From assembly GCA_024280295.1 (NCBI GenBank), contig JAJRQK010000013.1, positions 1 through 64,000 of the forward strand: a stretch of DNA of 64,000 nucleotides. The letters run 5' to 3'. Both the position numbers and the translations under genes were made by a program. This document shows positions 52,599-61,898 of this stretch, piece after piece. Position 1 is the stretch's first letter; each line of letters begins with the position of its first letter. A model generated the notes under the pieces. That model was not told the DNA's origin, did not search any database, and saw nothing but the letters and a program-made list of their open reading frames with translations. This DNA is from Bacteroidota bacterium. Its GTDB lineage: Bacteria; Bacteroidota; Bacteroidia; Flavobacteriales_D; Crocinitomicaceae.

Positions 52599-53723
52599 TT
52601 ACATTTTACTTAGCAAGGATTGTGCAACTTTCTGACTGGCACCACCTCCGCCAAGTGTTTCTTCCAGTTTAGTATAATTCTTGTCAAGTTCAGATCGATA
52701 ATCAGAATCATTTAAGAGTTTCTTTACCTCATCTTGAATTGCTTTCGCATTACAATCATTCTGAATTAATTCCAAAACGACCTCCTTGTCCATGATAAGA
52801 TTAACCAATGAAATGTACTTTACTTTTACCAATCGCTTTGCGATCGAATAAGAAACCTTAGAACTCTTGTAACAAACAACTTCGGGAACTTTGAACAAAG
52901 CTGTTTCTAGTGTGGCTGTGCCAGAAGTAACCACTGCAACAGAAGAGCAAGCCAACAACTCATATGTTTCATTCGAAATCATTTTAACATTCTCACTATT
53001 ATAGGGAGCATAAAAAGATTCATCCAAGCTTGGCGCTCCAGCAATGACAATCTGATAATTTTCAAATACCTTTAACGCATCCAACATAATTGGAAGTTTC
53101 TTGCTAATTTCCTGTCGCCGACTTCCTGGAAGTACTGCAATTATAGGTCGTTCATTAAGTTCATAGCGTTTATAGAAATCCTGCTTCACTTCTTCGCTGA
53201 ATCTATACTTTGCAATTTCATCCAAGAGTGGATGCCCAACGTATGTTACATTATAATCAAATTGCTTATAAAAATCTTTCTCGAATGGGAGTATTACATA
53301 CATATCATCAACTACACGTTTAATTTTATGAACGCGCTTCTGCTTCCATGCCCAAACTTGTGGAGAAATGTAGTAGATCACTCTAATGTTTTGCTCCTTT
53401 GCCCATTCTGCGATCCGAAGATTAAACCCTGGGTAATCGACTAAAATTAATGCATCTGGCTGATACTCTAAAATGTCTTTCTTACAAAAACTTATGTTCT
53501 TTAGGATCGTCCGCAAATTTATTATTACTTCAAGGAAGCCCATAAAAGCAAGATCCTTGATATGCTTAACCATTCCTGGACAAATATCCTTCATTTTGTC
53601 ACCTCCCCAGTAACGAAAATCGAGTGTTGAATCAGCTTGAATCATTGCCTGCATCAAATTACTAGCATGTAAATCGCCTGATGCCTCACCAGCAATAATG
53701 TAGAATTTCTTTCCGTTCGACAT
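52599..53723 (-). CDS. lpxB: lipid-A-disaccharide synthase
   Basis: LpxB joins UDP-2,3-diacylglucosamine and lipid X to the lipid A disaccharide at the inner membrane. The 374-residue enzyme has KFYIIAGEASGDLHASNLM at the start, LVDYPGFNLRIAEWA, YYISPQVWAWKQKRVHKIKR, ILPFEKDFY, YVGHPLLDE, LPGSRRQEI and VVTSGTATLETALFKVPEVVCYK. All are family hallmarks. It confirms a Gram-negative envelope with lipid A. It is 4 bp downstream of the small membrane protein gene. Confidence 0.97.
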   Translation of the reverse strand: MSNGKKFYIIAGEASGDLHASNLMQAMIQADSTLDFRYWGGDKMKDICPGMVKHIKDLAFMGFLEVIINLRTILKNISFCKKDILEYQPDALILVDYPGFNLRIAEWAKEQNIRVIYYISPQVWAWKQKRVHKIKRVVDDMYVILPFEKDFYKQFDYNVTYVGHPLLDEIAKYRFSEEVKQDFYKRYELNERPIIAVLPGSRRQEISKKLPIMLDALKVFENYQIVIAGAPSLDESFYAPYNSENVKMISNETYELLACSSVAVVTSGTATLETALFKVPEVVCYKSSKVSYSIAKRLVKVKYISLVNLIMDKEVVLELIQNDCNAKAIQDEVKKLLNDSDYRSELDKNYTKLEETLGGGGASQKVAQSLLSKM

Positions 53724-53727
53724 TGAA

Positions 53728-54033
53728 TTAGAAAAATTTCACATAAAGAATGTAGGGTGCATACGCGATTGAACCAATAATAATACCGCGGACATGATTA
53801 TATTTCTTACGGTTTAAGAAAAAGTAGAACCAAAATAGATTTGCAATGATCGAAATCGTTAATATTTTAATCTGATAAGGATTGTTTGAATTGAATTTCG
53901 CCCACAAAAATTCAAAGTAATAATCCTGCATCCAAGCAAGGAAAACAAGTACGAGTGGAAAAATGATGATTGGAGTTAAAATTCCAATAATCGCTCCATA
54001 GGTATGTGACAATGTCCATTTTTTCCAATTCAT
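53728..54033 (-). CDS. three-helix membrane protein between surE and lpxB
   Basis: The 101-residue product (starting MNWKKWTLSHTYGAIIGILT) has three predicted transmembrane helices (about residues 13-33, 56-75 and 82-99). I chose ATG 54033 because it gives a 4-bp ATGA overlap with surE; the longer start at 54042 is possible. I recognise no named family. Its position between surE and lpxB suggests an envelope role (inference). Confidence 0.85.
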   Translation of the reverse strand: MNWKKWTLSHTYGAIIGILTPIIIFPLVLVFLAWMQDYYFEFLWAKFNSNNPYQIKILTISIIANLFWFYFFLNRKKYNHVRGIIIGSIAYAPYILYVKFF

Positions 54034-54800
54034 AAATTCCAATTTTCTATTTCCTTCATTATACTATATGATGTCATATCGAACTGAGTAGGAACAATCG
54101 TTGCATACCCTTTCGAGATCCAATATACATCCGTATCAGTTTGCTCTTTTTGATCCTTAAAATCACCTGTTAACCAATAGTATGTACGATTGTGTTGATC
54201 AAGTCGCTGATCAAATCGATCCTCCCAGTATGCATTTGCTTGGCGACAGACTTTAATTCCAACTATATCATCTGCACTTACATCTGGAATATTCACATTT
54301 AAGCAGTTTCCTTCTGGAATTCCGTTTTCCAATGTTTCTCGAACGACGATTTCTACAATCTTCATTGCCACACTAAAATCGGCTTGTGAGTCAAATGAAT
54401 CTAGTGAAAACCCTATTGATGGAATTCCCTCCATAGCACCTTCGATTGCCGCTGACATCGTTCCCGAATAAAGAACATTCGTGGCAGTATTAGCTCCATG
54501 ATTGATCCCTGAAACAATTAAATCTGGTTTGCGGTGCATTACTTCCGAGATACCCAATTTCACACAATCCACAGGCGTTCCAGAGCACGAGTAAGCCTCA
54601 ATATCTTCCAAAAAATCAGTTTTATCTAGTCGAAGTGGATCATTTATTGTAATTGCGTGTCCCATACCTGATTGTGGAGAATCTGGAGCGACAACAACAA
54701 CATCACCAATCGACTTAACAGCATTTATCAACGACCGAATTCCTTTTGAAAAGATACTGTCGTCGTTTGTAACCAATATTAACGGTCGCTTGGATGCCAT
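54030..54800 (-). CDS. surE: 5'/3'-nucleotidase SurE
   Basis: SurE is a metal-dependent nucleotide phosphatase of stationary-phase survival. The 256-residue protein has the family signature ILVTNDDSIFSKGIRSL (metal-binding ND), VVAPDSPQSGMGHAIT, CSGTPVDCVKLGI, DLIVSGINHGANTATNVLYSGT (metal-binding Asn) and IPSIGFSLD. It is first in the cluster with lpxB and SpoIID; SurE genes sit next to lpxB in many Bacteroidota, to my knowledge. Confidence 0.97.
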   Translation of the reverse strand: MASKRPLILVTNDDSIFSKGIRSLINAVKSIGDVVVVAPDSPQSGMGHAITINDPLRLDKTDFLEDIEAYSCSGTPVDCVKLGISEVMHRKPDLIVSGINHGANTATNVLYSGTMSAAIEGAMEGIPSIGFSLDSFDSQADFSVAMKIVEIVVRETLENGIPEGNCLNVNIPDVSADDIVGIKVCRQANAYWEDRFDQRLDQHNRTYYWLTGDFKDQKEQTDTDVYWISKGYATIVPTQFDMTSYSIMKEIENWNL

Positions 54801-54866
54801 TTAATAATACAATTAATTTCATTACGAAAGTAACTAATTTCTATCGACGATTATCCATGAATTTAC

Positions 54867-54874
54867 TACTTTTG
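54867..54874 (+). promoter_or_regulatory. -7 promoter element of the DinB-like gene
   Basis: TACTTTTG is an exact TAnnTTTG, 38 bp before the ATG at 54913. The same TTACTACTTTTG phrase occurs before the ABC operon (454-465). Confidence 0.45.
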
Positions 54875-54912
54875 AACTACGAAAGAAATCATTGCAACTT
54901 TCACGTAAAGAG

Positions 54913-55491
54913 ATGACAACAAAAGAGCTTATTCGTATTGCTACCGAAATTACTGAAGAGAATATCTCTCAAGTAGATAAATGGATGCAAAAGTTAAGTG
55001 AGAATCAATTAAACTGGCGACCAAATCCAGGTATTTGGAGCGTTGCAGAAATTCTTTCTCACCTCAACTCATACGCAAAGTACTATCATCCAGTATTCTT
55101 AAATAAAATTGAGAATACACGATTTAGAAATGCAAAGGAAGAGTTTGTTAGTTCTCCTCTAGGAAGATCCGCTTGGAAATCGATGAAACTAGGACGGTTA
55201 AAAAACGTTAAGCGGAAATTTAAAGCACCAAAGGGACAAAATCCAACAATTGATCCTGCACTAGTTACAGGAAACGAAGTTCAAGATTTTAAAAAGAATC
55301 AAGAACAACTCAGTAGTATTTTCGATCTTGCTAAACAGGTGAATATGCGCAAAGTGAAAATTCCAATTTCAATTTCAAAAATTGTTCGATTAAAGTTAGG
55401 AGATGCTTTACTTTTTGTTGTTTATCACAACGAGCGTCACATGCAGCAGCTCTTAAATCTAAAGAAAAGTCCAAATTTCCCAAGAAAATAA
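54913..55491 (+). CDS. DinB-family (four-helix metal-binding) protein
   Basis: The 192-residue protein has the DinB/DUF664 four-helix pattern. The first conserved His is in WSVAEILSHLNSY (about residue 45); the other two are in FVVYHNERHMQQLL (about 173-183), together forming a metal site. Some members are thiol-dependent transferases, e.g. for bacillithiol. Its precise reaction is unknown. I start at ATG 54913 (MTTKELI) rather than a TTG 21 bp upstream. It shares one base with the NlpC/P60 gene. Confidence 0.88.
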   Translation: MTTKELIRIATEITEENISQVDKWMQKLSENQLNWRPNPGIWSVAEILSHLNSYAKYYHPVFLNKIENTRFRNAKEEFVSSPLGRSAWKSMKLGRLKNVKRKFKAPKGQNPTIDPALVTGNEVQDFKKNQEQLSSIFDLAKQVNMRKVKIPISISKIVRLKLGDALLFVVYHNERHMQQLLNLKKSPNFPRK

Positions 55492-56243
55492 TGGCTGAAT
55501 TTAGCGCATATTGTATGGTCAGTATTGCACCTGTTCGCGCAGAAGCCGCTGATCAATCAGAAATCGTTACGCAACTCTTATTTGGTGAAATCATCGAAGT
55601 TGAAGAAATAAATTCACCTTGGGCAAAAATTCACATTCTCTCCGACGGTTATGAAGGATATATTGATTGTAAACACCTTCGTGAATTGTCGAATCAAGAG
55701 GTTAAAAACTGGTCAAATGATGCAATTTACCTAAGTCACAGGGAAGTATTACTTGATACTCCATGGGGAGAACAACAGATTTGTCGCGGATCGTTTATCC
55801 ATGAAAATTTAGAGCGTTTTTCAATCGGGTCAGATTTATTCGAACTAAAGTTAATCGAGACAAAGGATAACATCGAACTATTTGACTATGCTCAAAGTTA
55901 TCTCAACACACCCTATCTATGGGGTGGAAAGTCGCCTTATGGAATTGATTGTTCTGGAATAACACAAGTCATCTATCGCTTATTCGGGTGGAATTTACCT
56001 CGCGATGCATCCGATCAAGTGAATCATGGTCAAGAGGTTGAGTTTAATGACATACAATCAGGAGATCTTGCTTATTTTAACAACTCAAAAGGCATTTCAA
56101 CTCATGTTGGCATTCTCGATGGTTGTGGAAATATTATTCATGCAAGTGGTCATGTGCGTAAAGATCGATTAACAAAAGAGGGAATTATTCACTTAGAAAA
56201 TGGAAACCTCACACATAAATTACATGTTATTAAAAGGATGTGA
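55491..56243 (+). CDS. NlpC/P60 peptidase with SH3 domain, no signal peptide
   Basis: The 250-residue protein has an SH3-like region (about residues 8-65: VSIAPVRAEAADQSEIVTQLLFGE, WAKIHILSDGYEGYIDCKHL) and a C-terminal NlpC/P60 domain with catalytic Cys in YGIDCSGITQ, His in STHVGILDG and a third polar residue in IIHASGHV. There is no signal peptide, so it probably cleaves recycled muropeptides in the cytoplasm, like the YkfC group. Substrate is inferred. Confidence 0.93.
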   Translation: MAEFSAYCMVSIAPVRAEAADQSEIVTQLLFGEIIEVEEINSPWAKIHILSDGYEGYIDCKHLRELSNQEVKNWSNDAIYLSHREVLLDTPWGEQQICRGSFIHENLERFSIGSDLFELKLIETKDNIELFDYAQSYLNTPYLWGGKSPYGIDCSGITQVIYRLFGWNLPRDASDQVNHGQEVEFNDIQSGDLAYFNNSKGISTHVGILDGCGNIIHASGHVRKDRLTKEGIIHLENGNLTHKLHVIKRM

Positions 56244-56307
56244 AATTGGTGCTTAACACACTATTTTAATGAAAATTAATCATCATATTTGTACTAAATC
56301 TACTAGA

Positions 56308-57225
56308 ATGAAAATACTAATTACAGGAGGAGCAGGATTTATTGGAAGTAACCTATCAAAACGATTGGTCAATGACGGTCATGATGTTGTCGTATTAGAT
56401 TCACTTCTTCGAGGAAACAAACTTGAGAAAGATACTTTCGATAAAATAGACTTCATTAAAGGTGATGTCAGAGATGCAGACACTGTTGTCAATGCATCTA
56501 AAGGATGTGATCTTATTTTCCATTTTGCCGCTGTACTTGGTGTGGATATCGTTGCAGATAATCCTGTAGAAACGATGGATGTTGAAGTAATCGGTACACG
56601 AAATGTAGTTCATGCTGCCGAAGTCAATAATATTAAGAAGATTATGTACGCTTCTACAAGCGGAATTTATGGTCACTCTGCTATTGAATCAGCGTTAACC
56701 GAAGAAGTTCTTGTTGATCCACGCACATCTTATGCGATGGCAAAACGTTACAATGAAATTTACCTTGCTTCACACTTTGAAGAGAAAGGGTTAAATGTAG
56801 TTTCACTTCGATTCTTTAACGTTTATGGATGGAATCAAGACAATCGAATGGTAATTCCATTGTTCTTTGAGCAAGCACTTGCGGGAAATAATATTACTGT
56901 TTTTGGAACAGGTAAACAAACAAGAGATTTCACTTACATCGACGACACTGTTGAAGCCTGTATCCGATTGATGGATATTACTGGTTGTCACATTGTTAAT
57001 ATTGCCAATGAAGCAGAATGGTGCATTATCGATGTTGCAGACAGTATTAAAGACATTACAACATCTAACTCGGATATTGCTTTCATCGAAGCTCCTAAAA
57101 AACGATACGATTATGAGGTTGAGCGTCGTGTTGGTAGTTCTAAAAAATTAGTCGACTTAACTGGATATAAACCTGACACTTCACTTACAGACGGACTTAA
57201 ACGTATATTCAAACGAAACTATTAG
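56308..57225 (+). CDS. NAD-dependent sugar epimerase/dehydratase (GalE-like)
   Basis: The 305-residue protein (from ATG 56308) starts with the Rossmann motif MKILITGGAGFIGSNLSKRL and has DVRDADTVV, the catalytic Ser region MYASTSGIYG, YxxxK in SYAMAKRYNEIY and the sugar-binding GTGKQTRDFTYIDDT. It belongs to the extended SDR group that acts on UDP- or dTDP-sugars. The exact sugar is not clear. The stop is 6 bp before glyA, so both may be co-transcribed. Confidence 0.93.
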   Translation: MKILITGGAGFIGSNLSKRLVNDGHDVVVLDSLLRGNKLEKDTFDKIDFIKGDVRDADTVVNASKGCDLIFHFAAVLGVDIVADNPVETMDVEVIGTRNVVHAAEVNNIKKIMYASTSGIYGHSAIESALTEEVLVDPRTSYAMAKRYNEIYLASHFEEKGLNVVSLRFFNVYGWNQDNRMVIPLFFEQALAGNNITVFGTGKQTRDFTYIDDTVEACIRLMDITGCHIVNIANEAEWCIIDVADSIKDITTSNSDIAFIEAPKKRYDYEVERRVGSSKKLVDLTGYKPDTSLTDGLKRIFKRNY

Positions 57226-57231
57226 AACCGA

Positions 57232-58506
57232 ATGCCTAGAGATCAAAAAATATTCGCCTTAATTGATGCAGAGAAAGAGCGTCAAATTAATGGTATTGAA
57301 CTTATTGCATCAGAAAACTTTGTCAGTGAACAAGTGATGGAAGCAATGGGAAGTGTACTCACGAATAAATATGCTGAAGGACTTCCTGGAAAGAGATATT
57401 ACGGTGGATGTGAGGTTGTTGATCAAGTTGAAACCTTAGCGATTGATCGTCTCAAAGAATTATTTGGTGCAGAATGGGCAAATGTTCAGCCACACTCTGG
57501 AGCACAAGCAAACACCGCCGTTTTCTTAGCATGCCTCAAACCAGGTGATAAAACATTAGGTTTTGATCTATCTCACGGTGGACATTTATCGCACGGATCT
57601 CCTGTTAATTTTTCTGGAAAGATTTATAATCCATACTTCTACGGTGTGAATAAAGAAACCGGTCGAGTTGATTATGATCAGATGGAGGAAATTGCGCGTC
57701 GTGAAAAACCAAAATTGATTATTTGTGGAGCCTCTGCTTACTCAAGAGATTGGGATTATGAACGAATTCGAAAAATCGCAGATGAAGTTGGAGCCTTAAT
57801 TCTTGCAGATATTTCTCATCCAGCGGGATTAATTGCTGCTGGACTTCTTAAAAACCCACTCGAACATTGTCATATTGTAACAACGACTACCCACAAAACG
57901 TTGCGTGGCCCGCGAGGTGGAGTTATTATGCTAGGAAAAAACTTTGACAATCCATTTGGTCTTAAATGGAAGAATGGAAACCCAAAATCAATGGCTGCAT
58001 TGTTAGATGCTGCTGTTTTTCCAGGAACACAGGGCGGTCCACTTGAGCACGTTATTGCTGCTAAAGCGGTTGCATTTAGTGAAGCACTCTCCGATGAGTA
58101 TAAGATATACATGAAACAAACCCAAACGAATGCTTCAATCATGGCAGATGAATTTGTAAAGCGGGGCTATTCTGTAATATCTGGCGGAACAGATAATCAT
58201 TCTATGCTCATTGATCTTCGTTCTAAGGGAGTAACGGGGAAAGATGCCGAGAACACTCTTGTACTAGCTGACATAACAGTCAATAAAAATATGGTTCCAT
58301 TTGATACCGAGTCTCCATTTGTGACTTCGGGGATGCGTCTTGGAACTTCAGCCATTACAACACGTGGAGTTAGTGCCGATGAGATTCCGAAAATTGTTAG
58401 TTTGATCGATGAAGTCCTGAGTGATATCGAAAATAAAGAAACCATTACTCGTGTGAAAAGTGAAGTCAATATTATAATGGGTGAAAAGCCACTATTTAAA
58501 GATTAA
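57232..58506 (+). CDS. glyA: serine hydroxymethyltransferase
   Basis: GlyA converts serine and tetrahydrofolate to glycine and methylene-THF. The 424-residue length is standard. Motifs: [49 protein letters not shown], and the PLP site [15 protein letters not shown] (Lys, about residue 224). An insertion-like segment [20 protein letters not shown] follows and is common in Bacteroidota SHMTs. The ATG has no strong upstream promoter and is 6 bp behind the epimerase gene. Confidence 0.97.
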   Translation: MPRDQKIFALIDAEKERQINGIELIASENFVSEQVMEAMGSVLTNKYAEGLPGKRYYGGCEVVDQVETLAIDRLKELFGAEWANVQPHSGAQANTAVFLACLKPGDKTLGFDLSHGGHLSHGSPVNFSGKIYNPYFYGVNKETGRVDYDQMEEIARREKPKLIICGASAYSRDWDYERIRKIADEVGALILADISHPAGLIAAGLLKNPLEHCHIVTTTTHKTLRGPRGGVIMLGKNFDNPFGLKWKNGNPKSMAALLDAAVFPGTQGGPLEHVIAAKAVAFSEALSDEYKIYMKQTQTNASIMADEFVKRGYSVISGGTDNHSMLIDLRSKGVTGKDAENTLVLADITVNKNMVPFDTESPFVTSGMRLGTSAITTRGVSADEIPKIVSLIDEVLSDIENKETITRVKSEVNIIMGEKPLFKD

Positions 58507-58803
58507 CTAACCACTGACAAACTCTGTTAGTTCTCACTAAATTCTTTCTTTCGAGGTCAAGATAAGTCATGGATTCTGATTTCAAACTCTTAGTCATCCA
58601 AATGGTAGTGATTATTCTGCGTATCTGATATAATCTTTAATCCGGCATCGAATTTCTGTATAACACATCCGTACGACATCCTGTTTATCTATAAATAAAA
58701 GCTGTTTATCGATAATAAACGTTAGTTAGTCGTATTATTTCCGTATATTATTAAACTGCTTCATTTTTAGCATCACGCTAACTTAACTAACGAAAACTTA
58801 ATC
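58507..58803 (+). promoter_or_regulatory. regulatory-looking region before the receiver-cyclase gene
   Basis: This 297-bp region has no gene. It holds the direct repeat CTGTTTATC at 58681-58689 and 58702-58710, exactly 21 bp (two helical turns) apart, and an inverted ATAAAC just behind. CGTTAGTTA (58720-58728) is mirrored by TAACTAACG (58784-58792), just before the ATG at 58804. AACTAAC/GTTAGTT (58505-58532) may be the weak terminator of glyA. No clear TAnnTTTG was found. Confidence 0.4.
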
Positions 58804-59934
58804 ATGGGAAAGAATCTCACTTCCGACCGGTTTAGAATTCTAATTGTCGATGGCAACCCCATTAGTCAAACATTCATTTGCCGAATACTTTGTGAACTAG
58901 ATGTGATACTTCACATGACAGATACTGGTACCGAAGCCATCGAGCAGAGTCTTTTGTATGATTATTCGATGATCATCTGTGATCTTCAAATGCCTGACAT
59001 AGATGGTTTTGAGTTTTTAAATCGATTAAATGAAAATTCAACTATGCAGACTATACCAGTCATAGTAATGACAAGCGGAATAATCAGCGATCAATTGTTC
59101 ACAGAAGTTATTGCTTCTGGAGGATATGATATTATTCAGAAAACAAAAAGTGCTGAAGTCTTGAAAGCCAAATTCAACGCAATCATCAGACTAATTAAAT
59201 CAAGAACGAAAAATTTATCAGCACTGCGTCCAACAATCGAGCATGGAAAATTGAAACCGGAGAAAGCAAATTCAGTAATTCGAAATTACACCAATGCTTC
59301 TGTATTTTTTGCCGATTTTGTTGACTTTACTGGAATTTCAAAGAAATCGGACATTGAAGCAGTTGTTAGAAAATTGGCCAATTATTTTGACCAATTCGAT
59401 GAAATTTCAAGAGACCTAAATATCGAAAAAATTAAAACCATTGGTGATTGTTACATGGCCGTAGCTGGTATGCCTACCCAAAATAAGTACAGTGCCTTCG
59501 AAGTTTTATTGGCGGCACTTCGTATAAGAAAGTATGTCAAAACCATTGCAGATGAAGAGGCAGCTAACGGTAATCAAAAATGGCATATCAAAATTGGAAT
59601 TGCTACCGGATTTATCACTTCAGGTATCTTAAAATCGAATAATTACAAATATGACGTTTGGGGAAACTCTGTTAACCTAGCCAGCAGAATAGAAGGCCAA
59701 GCGATTAAGGACGAAATACTTGTTTGTGAACAAACTTACCTGCGCACTCATTCACTATTTGAATTTGAACTATACGGGATTATAAATTTGCGTGGATTTG
59801 GCAACGCTAGTCTTTATCGTCTAATTGGGATTCGTTCTGATTATGCAGATTTTGGAGATCGGGCGATACCAAATCAACATTTTTATGATAATCTTTATCG
59901 TGAAAGTCAAGAATATCTTGAACCGAGCGATTAA
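58804..59934 (+). CDS. receiver domain-adenylate cyclase fusion (class III)
   Basis: The 376-residue protein has a receiver domain (residues 10-130) with phospho-acceptor D60 in ICDLQMPDIDG. The usual acidic pair is reduced to D16-G17. Residues about 165-345 form a class III cyclase domain. The first metal Asp is in VFFADFVDFTG, the substrate-binding Lys in KIKTIGDCYMAVAG, the adenine-recognising Asp in YKYDVWGNSVNLASRIEG and the Asn/Arg pair in the same helix. Lys plus Asp predicts ATP, so cAMP is the likely product, perhaps switched by phosphorylation. No histidine kinase is adjacent. Confidence 0.92.
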   Translation: MGKNLTSDRFRILIVDGNPISQTFICRILCELDVILHMTDTGTEAIEQSLLYDYSMIICDLQMPDIDGFEFLNRLNENSTMQTIPVIVMTSGIISDQLFTEVIASGGYDIIQKTKSAEVLKAKFNAIIRLIKSRTKNLSALRPTIEHGKLKPEKANSVIRNYTNASVFFADFVDFTGISKKSDIEAVVRKLANYFDQFDEISRDLNIEKIKTIGDCYMAVAGMPTQNKYSAFEVLLAALRIRKYVKTIADEEAANGNQKWHIKIGIATGFITSGILKSNNYKYDVWGNSVNLASRIEGQAIKDEILVCEQTYLRTHSLFEFELYGIINLRGFGNASLYRLIGIRSDYADFGDRAIPNQHFYDNLYRESQEYLEPSD

Positions 59935-59989
59935 TCCGATTCTGACATCCAAACTAATTTACTACTTTAGGAGTACTAAAAATCGACCT

Positions 59990-61888
59990 ATGGATCTCCG
60001 AATAAAAAGCTACCAAGAATACAAAGACAATTATGCCCAAAGTATTGAAAATCCTGAAGAATTTTGGTCAGTAATCGCCAAAAAATTCACTTGGAAAAAG
60101 CAATGGAAGACTACACTAGAATGGAATTTTAATGAGCCAAATATTAAGTGGTTCCAAGAAGGAGAATTAAATATCACCGAAAATTTACTCGATCGTCATC
60201 TTGAAACAAAAGGAGAGCAAGTTGCATTTTATTGGGAAGCGAATGACCCATCTGAAGTTGGAAAATCAATCACTTATAATGAACTCTATAAAGAAGTTTG
60301 TAAGTTCTCAAATGCGCTTCGTCAATCTGGTGTTAAAAAAGGAGATCGGATTTGCATTTACATGCCAATGGTACTTGAATCAGTTGTTGCCATTCTTGCT
60401 TGTGCACGAGTTGGTGCAATTCACTCAATTATTTTTGCAGGGTTCTCATCAAATGCACTCGCCGACAGAATAAATGATGCCCAAGCGAAACTCGTGATTA
60501 CTTCAGATGGCTTAAATCGCGGAACCAAGCAAGTAGATTTAAAATCTATGGTCGATGTAGCTGTTAATTCATGCTCATGCATCGAAAAAATTATCGTCTT
60601 AAATTGTATCAATTCTAATCCACCAATGCAGGAAGGAAGAGATGTTTGGTACAATGATATCATCAAAGGGCAGTCAACAACCTGTCAACCAGAAATAATG
60701 AACTCAGAGGACATGTTGTTCATCCTCTATACTTCTGGATCTACAGGAAAACCTAAAGGGGTTGTTCACACATGTGGTGGCTACATGGTTTATACTGCTT
60801 ATTCTTTTCAGAATGTTTTTCAATATGAAGAAGGAGATGTCTTCTGGTGTACCGCCGATATTGGTTGGATTACCGGTCATTCATACATCGTTTATGGCCC
60901 ATTATTAGCAGGAGCAACATCAGTTATTTTTGAAGGAGTCCCAACTTATCCGGATGCGGGTCGTTTTTGGCAAGTTTGCGAAAAATATAACGTAAATCAG
61001 TTCTACACTGCACCAACAGCAATTCGCTCTTTGATGGCATTTGGCTTAGACGTAGTTAATAAATACGACTTATCTGCGCTCAAAGTAATTGGATCAGTTG
61101 GTGAACCAATCAACGAAGAAGCTTGGAATTGGTATTTCGAGAACATTGGGAAAAAGAATTGCCCTGTTGTAGATACTTGGTGGCAAACTGAAACTGGAGG
61201 TATCATGCTTTCTGGTTTAGGGAAATTATCTCCGATGAAGCCAACGCATGCTGGCTATCCTCTCCCTGGAATCCAAATGGTTTTACTTGATGGAGATGGC
61301 ACCGAAATTATCGAGAATCAACAAGAAGGCTACTTGTGCATCAAGTTCCCTTGGCCGTCAATGCTAAGAACCACTTACGGCGATCACGACCGCTGCAAAA
61401 ATGTGTATTTCTCAAATTACGATGGATATTATTTCACTGGTGATGGTGCGAAGCGTGATGAAAACGGCATGTATCGTATAATTGGTCGTGTGGATGATGT
61501 TATTAATGTCTCTGGCCATCGTTTTGGAACAGCTGAAATCGAAGATGCAATTAACACCAATAAATTTGCGCTTGAATCTGCGGTTGTTGGATATCCCCAT
61601 GACATTAAAGGTCAAGGAATCTATGCCTATGTTGTTGTAGATGGGACCAATTCTGCGGAGCAATCACAAATAATATCTTCGCTCACAGAATCAGTATCAG
61701 AGGGGATTGGTAAGATCGCAAAGCCTGATAAAATTCAATTAGTAACTGGACTTCCGAAAACAAGGTCAGGGAAAATTATGAGACGGATTTTGCGCAAAAT
61801 AGCGGAAGGAGAAAAATCAAATTTTGGCGATACATCTACCCTACTTGACCCAACACTGGTGGAAGATATTGTATCAAATTCACTCTAA
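59990..61888 (+). CDS. acs: acetate--CoA ligase (acetyl-CoA synthetase)
   Basis: Acs makes acetyl-CoA from acetate and ATP through acetyl-AMP. From ATG 59990 the enzyme has 632 residues (typical 630-655). It has FTWKKQWKTTLEWN at the N-terminus, FILYTSGSTGKPKGVVHT (P-loop), WCTADIGWITGHSYIVYGPL, DTWWQTETGGIM and the C-terminal KTRSGKIMRRILRKIA, whose Lys is the known acetylation site in the family. The gene is 55 bp behind the adenylate cyclase; a longer frame starting at 59825 overlaps that gene and is rejected. Confidence 0.97.
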   Translation: MDLRIKSYQEYKDNYAQSIENPEEFWSVIAKKFTWKKQWKTTLEWNFNEPNIKWFQEGELNITENLLDRHLETKGEQVAFYWEANDPSEVGKSITYNELYKEVCKFSNALRQSGVKKGDRICIYMPMVLESVVAILACARVGAIHSIIFAGFSSNALADRINDAQAKLVITSDGLNRGTKQVDLKSMVDVAVNSCSCIEKIIVLNCINSNPPMQEGRDVWYNDIIKGQSTTCQPEIMNSEDMLFILYTSGSTGKPKGVVHTCGGYMVYTAYSFQNVFQYEEGDVFWCTADIGWITGHSYIVYGPLLAGATSVIFEGVPTYPDAGRFWQVCEKYNVNQFYTAPTAIRSLMAFGLDVVNKYDLSALKVIGSVGEPINEEAWNWYFENIGKKNCPVVDTWWQTETGGIMLSGLGKLSPMKPTHAGYPLPGIQMVLLDGDGTEIIENQQEGYLCIKFPWPSMLRTTYGDHDRCKNVYFSNYDGYYFTGDGAKRDENGMYRIIGRVDDVINVSGHRFGTAEIEDAINTNKFALESAVVGYPHDIKGQGIYAYVVVDGTNSAEQSQIISSLTESVSEGIGKIAKPDKIQLVTGLPKTRSGKIMRRILRKIAEGEKSNFGDTSTLLDPTLVEDIVSNSL

Positions 61889-61898
61889 AATACTTTTA

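Noticed and set aside
59825-59989. 55-residue N-terminal extension of acetyl-CoA synthetase
   Set aside because: It lies over the cyclase 3' end in another frame; the family starts at the ATG at 59990.
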